Below, in pieces: positions 59,780 to 64,000 of a stretch of 64,000 nt of DNA (position 1 is the stretch's first letter; every line of letters begins with the position of its first letter). The notes under the pieces are model-generated. The model did no database searches, was not told where the DNA came from, and was given only the letters and a program-made list of their open reading frames with translations. Origin of the DNA: Pseudochelatococcus contaminans (GTDB taxonomy: Bacteria > Pseudomonadota > Alphaproteobacteria > Rhizobiales > Beijerinckiaceae); NCBI RefSeq assembly GCF_014195635.1, contig NZ_JACICC010000003.1:124001-188000 (forward strand). The letters run 5' to 3'. Made by a program: the position numbers and the translations under genes.

Positions 59780-60955
59780 ATGCCGCAAGCCATTTCGATC
59801 CCTGACGAGATCGCCGCTTTCAACGACGAGATCGTCGCCATCCGCCGCGATATTCACCAGCATCCTGAACTTGGCTTCGAGGAAGTGCGCACGTCCGCTC
59901 TTGTGGCCGAAAAGCTGGAATCGTGGGGCATCGAGGTGCATCGCAACGTCGGGCGCACCGGCGTCGTGGGGGTCTTGCGCGCGGGCGGCGGCAACCGCAG
60001 CATCGGCCTGCGCGCCGATATGGATGCCTTGCCGCTGACCGAGGAAACCGGGCTGCCGTTCGCCTCCACCAGCCCTGGCCGGTTCCACGGTTGCGGACAC
60101 GACGCGCATACGGCCATCCTGCTTGGCGCGGCCCGCTATCTGGCGCAGACGCGCAATTTCGAAGGCACCGTGGTATTCGTCTTCCAGCCGGCCGAGGAAG
60201 GGTTGGGCGGTGCGCGGGCGATGATCGCCGATGGCCTGTTCGAGCGCTTCCCGGTGGATGAGATCTATGGCCTGCACAATTCCACCATCACGCCGCACGG
60301 GCATGTGCATGTTTCGCCGGGGCCGGTGCAGGCGGGTGCTGACTTTTTCGACATCGTCGTCACCGGCACCGGCGGCCATGCGGCGCATCCCCATGCCGCG
60401 CGCGATCCAGTGGTGGCAGCCGCAGCGCTGATCACCGCCCTGCAAAGCATCATCAGCCGCCATGCGCCGCCACGCGAGTCGGCGGTGCTGTCGGTGACAT
60501 CCGTCAATTCCAACGTGTCCTACAACATCATTCCCGAGACGGTGCATTTGCGCGGCACCGTGCGCACGCTCGATGGCCCGCTGAAGGCACGCATCGCAGA
60601 ACGCATCCGCGCGGTGGCGGCTGGCGTGGCCGTGGGGCATGATGTGCGGGTGGAGGCTGACGTGCGCGACGCGGTATCACCGCTCGTCAATTCCGCGGAA
60701 CACGCGCAGGCCATCGCAGACGCCGCCCGCGCGGTTGTGGGGGACGAGAGCGTCACCACCGATTGGCGGCCCAGCATGGGCAGTGAGGATTTCTCGGAGT
60801 TTCTCGCCCACGTGCCCGGCGCCTTCTTCTCCCTGGGCCATCATGGCGACATTCCGTTGCACAGCCCGCGTTTCTTCCTCGATGAAGGAATCCTGCCGGT
60901 CGGATCGGCGCTGTTCTCCCGTCTCGTCGAGGAACGGCTGAAACCTGCGGGCTAA
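59780..60955 (+). CDS. M20 family amidohydrolase downstream of metNI
   Basis: A 391-residue metallo-amidohydrolase of the same subfamily as the enzyme at 10114. The metal motifs are HGCGHDAHTA (H103, C105, H107, H110) and E139-E140 in AEEGLGGA, with EDFSEFLAHVPGAFFSLGHHG near the C-terminus. GGAG precedes the ATG, 29 bases after metI, suggesting one transcript. The context suggests release of methionine or a related amino acid from an N-acyl derivative after uptake; that is inference. Confidence 0.9.
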   Translation: MPQAISIPDEIAAFNDEIVAIRRDIHQHPELGFEEVRTSALVAEKLESWGIEVHRNVGRTGVVGVLRAGGGNRSIGLRADMDALPLTEETGLPFASTSPGRFHGCGHDAHTAILLGAARYLAQTRNFEGTVVFVFQPAEEGLGGARAMIADGLFERFPVDEIYGLHNSTITPHGHVHVSPGPVQAGADFFDIVVTGTGGHAAHPHAARDPVVAAAALITALQSIISRHAPPRESAVLSVTSVNSNVSYNIIPETVHLRGTVRTLDGPLKARIAERIRAVAAGVAVGHDVRVEADVRDAVSPLVNSAEHAQAIADAARAVVGDESVTTDWRPSMGSEDFSEFLAHVPGAFFSLGHHGDIPLHSPRFFLDEGILPVGSALFSRLVEERLKPAG

Positions 60956-60984
60956 ACCGGCGAGGGGCCATCTGTAGAGTCATC

Positions 60985-61019
60985 AAATAAAAACGGCGCG
61001 GATGGTGCCATCCGCGCCG
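60985..61019 (-). terminator. Intrinsic terminator of the terC gene
   Basis: CGGCGCGGATGG (60994-61005) pairs perfectly with CCATCCGCGCCG (61008-61019). On the minus strand a T-rich tail (GTTTTTATTTG) follows. It lies about 25 bases after the terC stop and also 38 bases after the convergent amidohydrolase. Confidence 0.85.
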
Positions 61020-61043
61020 CTGTTCATGTGATCGTATGGGGCA

Positions 61044-61724
61044 TCAGCCGCCGTTGATTGCGCCGTTGACCAGCGGGAGCACTTCCACCAGGCCGCGGTA
61101 GACCATGTCCAGCGCAACATAGAGGATGACGGCCAGACCGATGTAGGCGATCCAGCGGTGCTTGTGCAGCACCTTGGCGATGAAGTTCGCCGCCACGCCC
61201 ATCAGCGCCACCGAGAGCACGAGACCGAAAATAAGAATTTCTGGATGGTCGCGCGCTGCGCCGGCAACTGCGAGCACGTTGTCGAGCGACATGGACAGGT
61301 CGGCAATGAGGATCTGCGTCGCGGCCTGCATGAAGGTTTTCTTCTGCGTTGCGCCGGCGACCTTGCCGTCCTTGTTGATGTCTTCCTCGTGCAGCGCCTC
61401 AACGGCGTCGACTTCTTCGTGGTGCTGCACGCGCAGCTCGCGCCACATCTTCCAGCACACCCACAGCAGCAGCACACCGCCCGCGAAGAGCAGGCCGACG
61501 ATTTGCAGCAACTGGGTCGTGATGGCCGCGAAGAAGATACGCAGGACCGTTGCGGCGATAATACCGATGAGAATGGCCTTGCCGCGCTGCTCCTTGGGGA
61601 GACCGGCGGCCGCAAGACCGATAACGATCGCGTTGTCGCTCGCCAGCACCAGGTCGATCATGATGACCTGAAGCAGCGTATAGAACGCGTCCGCTGTCAT
61701 AAGATAATTTAGAGTTTCTGCCAT
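61044..61724 (-). CDS. TerC family integral membrane protein (YjbE/YkoY-like)
   Basis: A 226-residue membrane protein with about seven hydrophobic segments. The two TerC metal-site motifs are present: IDLVLASDNAIVIGLAA (about 21-37) and IADLSMSLDNVLAVAGAA (about 139-156), each with the conserved DN pair. A charged cytosolic loop (about 95-130) lies between. Related proteins export manganese or load metals onto secreted enzymes. It is monocistronic with a long, structured leader upstream. Confidence 0.9.
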   Translation of the reverse strand: MAETLNYLMTADAFYTLLQVIMIDLVLASDNAIVIGLAAAGLPKEQRGKAILIGIIAATVLRIFFAAITTQLLQIVGLLFAGGVLLLWVCWKMWRELRVQHHEEVDAVEALHEEDINKDGKVAGATQKKTFMQAATQILIADLSMSLDNVLAVAGAARDHPEILIFGLVLSVALMGVAANFIAKVLHKHRWIAYIGLAVILYVALDMVYRGLVEVLPLVNGAINGG

Positions 61725-62006
61725 TTGGCACCCGCCATGAAGGCGGCCGTCGTAAGAGAAACGGCGTCGCGCACCGGCGATCCCCTTGCCTGTGGCCCGC
61801 TCAGGGTTTCACAGGATGACTGGATCTAACGATGTCGGACGAGGTTCCTTGCGCTCCAGGCCGCCGGTTTCAGACATCCAGTCCGACATCGCAGTCCATC
61901 TGACTGCCAGAGGGGCCCGGGCTGGCGGAATGTCTATATCCCTGCGCGCATCCGGTTGCAAGCCCGGCCGGCAAAAACGACCTGAAGTTGCAAATGGAAC
62001 GGATCG
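61725..62006 (-). ncRNA. Structured leader upstream of terC (candidate cis-regulatory RNA)
   Basis: The 282-base gap before terC holds several perfect inverted repeats. CGATGTCGGAC (61830-61840) pairs with GTCCGACATCG (61881-61891), 40 bases apart. GACTGGAT (61818-61825) pairs with ATCCAGTC (61876-61883), sharing three bases with the first pair so the two exclude each other. GCAGTC (61891-61896) pairs with GACTGC (61902-61907). A conserved RNA motif upstream of terC genes in Alphaproteobacteria has been described, and manganese riboswitches control other terC relatives; I could not see the manganese riboswitch core, so the class is open. Confidence 0.5.
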
Positions 62007-62333
62007 TCAGCGGCCGCTGGGTGAGCCCAGGAACACGATCACATCGTTCTCATGCACGAGGCCAAGCGTCTTGCGGGCTTCTTCTTCCAGAATGTCCGCA
62101 TCGATCCTTTCCGCGCGCACCAGTTCGGTGCGGCGATCCCACTCGGCGTGCTCGGCCTTGAGTTTCTCAAGCTCGATCGTCTTCTCGTAGATCTGACGCT
62201 TGAACTCGCGCTTGGCCTCAAGTCCGCGCGCGCCATTCTGTGCATGGAAGAGGAAATACCCCACCACGCTCGCCGAGACGGCGTACAGAAAAACTGGTAT
62301 CAGGATGGCGCGAAGGCGCTTGCGTTTGACCAT
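62007..62333 (-). CDS. Septum formation initiator family protein (FtsB/DivIC-like)
   Basis: A 108-residue single-pass membrane protein of the divisome. Basic N-terminus (MVKRKRLRA), one transmembrane helix (about 10-29), then a coiled coil (about 35-75, EKTIELEKLKAEHAEWDRR) and the C-terminal ILEEEARKTLGLVHENDVIV stretch typical of the family. It would join FtsL/FtsQ in activating septal wall synthesis. It is often near pyruvate dehydrogenase genes in Alphaproteobacteria; here it stands alone after terC's leader. Confidence 0.88.
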   Translation of the reverse strand: MVKRKRLRAILIPVFLYAVSASVVGYFLFHAQNGARGLEAKREFKRQIYEKTIELEKLKAEHAEWDRRTELVRAERIDADILEEEARKTLGLVHENDVIVFLGSPSGR

Positions 62334-62503
62334 GGCGGGATGCTAATCCCGTTTCGGTTAATGATGAATTAACGAAGTATTGTCATAGCATATGAGTGGA
62401 TATATCTGCGCAGACATATGCACGTCTCTGCATTAGTTGTTTATTTTATATAGAAATGTGCCTTTGTCTTGAATTTTTTGAAATAGAGATTTTGAGGTAG
62501 ATT
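62334..62503. promoter_or_regulatory. AT-rich divergent promoter region, FtsB-like / methyltransferase
   Basis: A 170-base gap with strikingly low GC (62360-62503), in contrast to the GC-rich genes on both sides. It should carry both promoters. The GAGG at 62494-62497 serves the methyltransferase start. No clear palindrome was found. Confidence 0.5.
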
Positions 62504-64000
62504 ATGAAAAATTGGTCCGGTAATCAGCTCGAAGGTGTCGAATATACTGTTGAGTTCTTTCATGAACTGACACCCGGGAATCTGCGTTTCGCGCTATTGC
62601 AGCACGGCCTCGCCGCACCGCAGGGGCAGGCTTCCTACCTGGAGCTGGGATCCGGCCATGGCCTGACGGCGAATATCATCGCCGCGCTCAATCCGGCTCT
62701 CGATGTCGTGGGTGTCGAGCCCGATCCGGCGCGTGTCCGGTATGCGCGGACGCTGGCAGAGGAAGCCGACATCGGCAACGTCAAGTTTCTGGAGCGCAAT
62801 CTCGAAGAGCTGATTGCCGACTCAAGCCTCGGCAATTTCGATTTCATCGTGCTGCATGGCGTCTATAGCTGGGTCAATGAAGCCGGGCGTGGCCTGATTC
62901 GCGATCTCATCCGCCGCAATCTCAAGCCCGGCGGCGTGGTCTTCGTGTCGTACAATGCCTATCCGGGCTGGTCGGCGGGCGCCGTTCTGCAGCGCGTGCT
63001 GCACGATGGCGGCGTGCTGGCTGGCGGTGATGCCGCGCGTCAGTTGTCTCAGGGCGTGTGGGCGCTCAATCGCCTCAAGGAGTTGAACGCCGCGTTCTTC
63101 GGTGCCAATCCGATTGCCGCGAACCAGCTTGATGATCTGCAAAAGCGTTCGCTGTCTTATCTCGCGGGTGAATATCTGAGCGACGACTGGGGCGCGTTTT
63201 TCTTCACCGATATTGTGAAGGCGCTCGGTGAGGCCAAGGTTTCCTACGGCGGGCAGGCCGATCTTGCTGCCCATGCCGACCTGATCAACTTCACGCCGGA
63301 CCAGCGGCAGTTTCTCGAATCGATTCCGGATCGGAATTTCCGCGAAACCGCGCGCGACGTGCTACTGAATACCTCGTTCCGGCGCGATCTCTACCTGCGC
63401 GGCGCGACGACCTTGCCGCGTCAGGCGCAGAAGGATTTGTGGAACAACCAGCGTTTCGTCCTGCTCAACGATCCGGCGGACGTGCCGCGCAAGATCATGG
63501 CGCGCGTTGGCGAGGTATCGCTCAATGCCGAAATCTACGACCCGGTGCTGGCTGCCCTGGCTCACGGACCTCAGACCCTCGCGGAACTGCTGGCCGATGC
63601 TGGCGTCGCCAAGCTGCCGTGGGAGCAGGTGACCGAAGCCGTGCATCTGCTGGTGCTGCTCAACATCGTGCAACTGGCGCTGCCTGCCGAGGGCGAGGCG
63701 GAACGGACGCAGCGCGCCCGCGCGCTCAACACGGCAATCGTTGCGCGCCTTCGCGCCGGCGATGCCGTTCCGGTACTGGCCTCCCCGGTCACCGGCTCGG
63801 GTATCGGCCTCGACAGTCTGTCGCAGTCGTTGTTCGCGGCTCATACGGAAGGTGTGGCGGACAAAGCGCCATACGTGCGTCAGCGGCTGGATGAAAAGGG
63901 CCACAACCTGATCAAGGACGGTCAGCCCGTTACGGACGAGGCAGCCATCGCGGAACATCTGGACAATGCGGTGGCTTCGTTCGAAACGATAACGCTCAAA
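62504..64000 (+). CDS. SAM-dependent methyltransferase with methyltransferase regulatory domain (3' partial)
   Basis: An open frame of 499 codons from ATG 62504 runs off the window end with no stop. The start has GAGG six bases upstream. A class I methyltransferase domain occupies about residues 30-160: the SAM-binding motif is YLELGSGHGLTANII, an acidic residue follows in VGVEPDP, and FDFIVLHGVYSWV and LKPGGVVFVSYNAYPGW are next. The remainder resembles the methyltransferase regulatory domain (PF10119-like), with ETARDVLLNTSFRRDLYLRG near residues 285-305. The substrate is unknown; such proteins are seen with surface polysaccharide or stress genes. Probably only a few tens of residues are missing. 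Confidence 0.88.
   Translation, partial: MKNWSGNQLEGVEYTVEFFHELTPGNLRFALLQHGLAAPQGQASYLELGSGHGLTANIIAALNPALDVVGVEPDPARVRYARTLAEEADIGNVKFLERNLEELIADSSLGNFDFIVLHGVYSWVNEAGRGLIRDLIRRNLKPGGVVFVSYNAYPGWSAGAVLQRVLHDGGVLAGGDAARQLSQGVWALNRLKELNAAFFGANPIAANQLDDLQKRSLSYLAGEYLSDDWGAFFFTDIVKALGEAKVSYGGQADLAAHADLINFTPDQRQFLESIPDRNFRETARDVLLNTSFRRDLYLRGATTLPRQAQKDLWNNQRFVLLNDPADVPRKIMARVGEVSLNAEIYDPVLAALAHGPQTLAELLADAGVAKLPWEQVTEAVHLLVLLNIVQLALPAEGEAERTQRARALNTAIVARLRAGDAVPVLASPVTGSGIGLDSLSQSLFAAHTEGVADKAPYVRQRLDEKGHNLIKDGQPVTDEAAIAEHLDNAVASFETITLK

Noticed and set aside
61725-62006. Standard yybP-ykoY manganese riboswitch before terC
   Set aside because: I could not find the conserved GGGGAGUAG-type core and its partner strand; only the general structured nature is supported.
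1-64000. tRNA, rRNA, CRISPR array, insertion sequence or prophage genes
   Set aside because: No cloverleaf-like gaps, regularly spaced repeats, transposase or integrase sequences were recognised; nearly all sequence is accounted for by metabolic and transport genes.

Overview
The window is high-GC DNA from the chromosome of an alphaproteobacterium, most likely of the order Hyphomicrobiales (Rhizobiales). The lineage call rests on three small genes largely confined to that class, GapR (DUF2312), TrcR (DUF1013) and a secreted DUF1036 protein, and on a RIME-like palindromic mosaic repeat. Genes are tightly packed, often with ATGA stop/start overlaps. I saw no rRNA, tRNA, CRISPR array, insertion sequence, integrase or phage gene, so it reads as metabolic core chromosome rather than a mobile island.

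Layout. 1-1.8 kb: a fused LivH-LivM permease cut by the window edge. 2.1-9.9 kb: an efflux/membrane operon (periplasmic adaptor, RND pump, AI-2E-type permease, patatin lipase, GntP permease) ending in a clear terminator. 10.1-15.1 kb: an M20 amidohydrolase converging on a four-gene ABC importer. 15.4-20.3 kb: a metal-flavoured island with a Tat-type secreted protein, a PhoA-type alkaline phosphatase, and a LolD/MacB-like ABC pair whose permease has a His/Asp-rich loop. 20.3-23.8 kb: a MaoC-phosphotransacetylase fusion, a flavin reductase and a DUF1576 membrane protein. 24.0-27.1 kb: gapR, a DUF1036 protein, trcR and yebC.

27.3-56.9 kb is a large acyl-CoA catabolism block. Valine/isoleucine-type genes come first: FAH hydrolase, enoyl-CoA hydratase, mmsB, mmsA, a LysR and an AraC regulator, then acyl-CoA synthetase, SDR, thiolase, acyl-CoA dehydrogenase and a CaiB-type racemase/transferase. 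Next is a complete Liv-type ABC importer lying between a PaaK-like and a FadD15-like CoA ligase, with a Crp/Fnr regulator upstream. Last is a leucine-type operon (isovaleryl-CoA dehydrogenase, methylcrotonyl-CoA carboxylase beta, methylglutaconyl-CoA hydratase, carboxylase alpha) with a divergent AraC regulator. Together they could import branched-chain or aromatic acids, activate them to CoA thioesters and oxidise them to acetyl- and propionyl-CoA. 3-Hydroxyisobutyryl-CoA hydrolase and HMG-CoA lyase are not in the window.

57.0-61.0 kb carries methionine uptake (metQ divergent from metNI) followed by a second M20 amidohydrolase. 61.0-64.0 kb holds a TerC-family membrane protein behind a long structured leader, an FtsB/DivIC-like septum protein, and a SAM methyltransferase running off the right edge.

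The best leads are the His-rich ABC/phosphatase island, the structured leader before terC, a ten-G tract at the livG ribosome-binding site, and interleaved inverted repeats in the leader of the FadD15-like ligase gene. All functional statements come from reading motifs and context; no searches were run.
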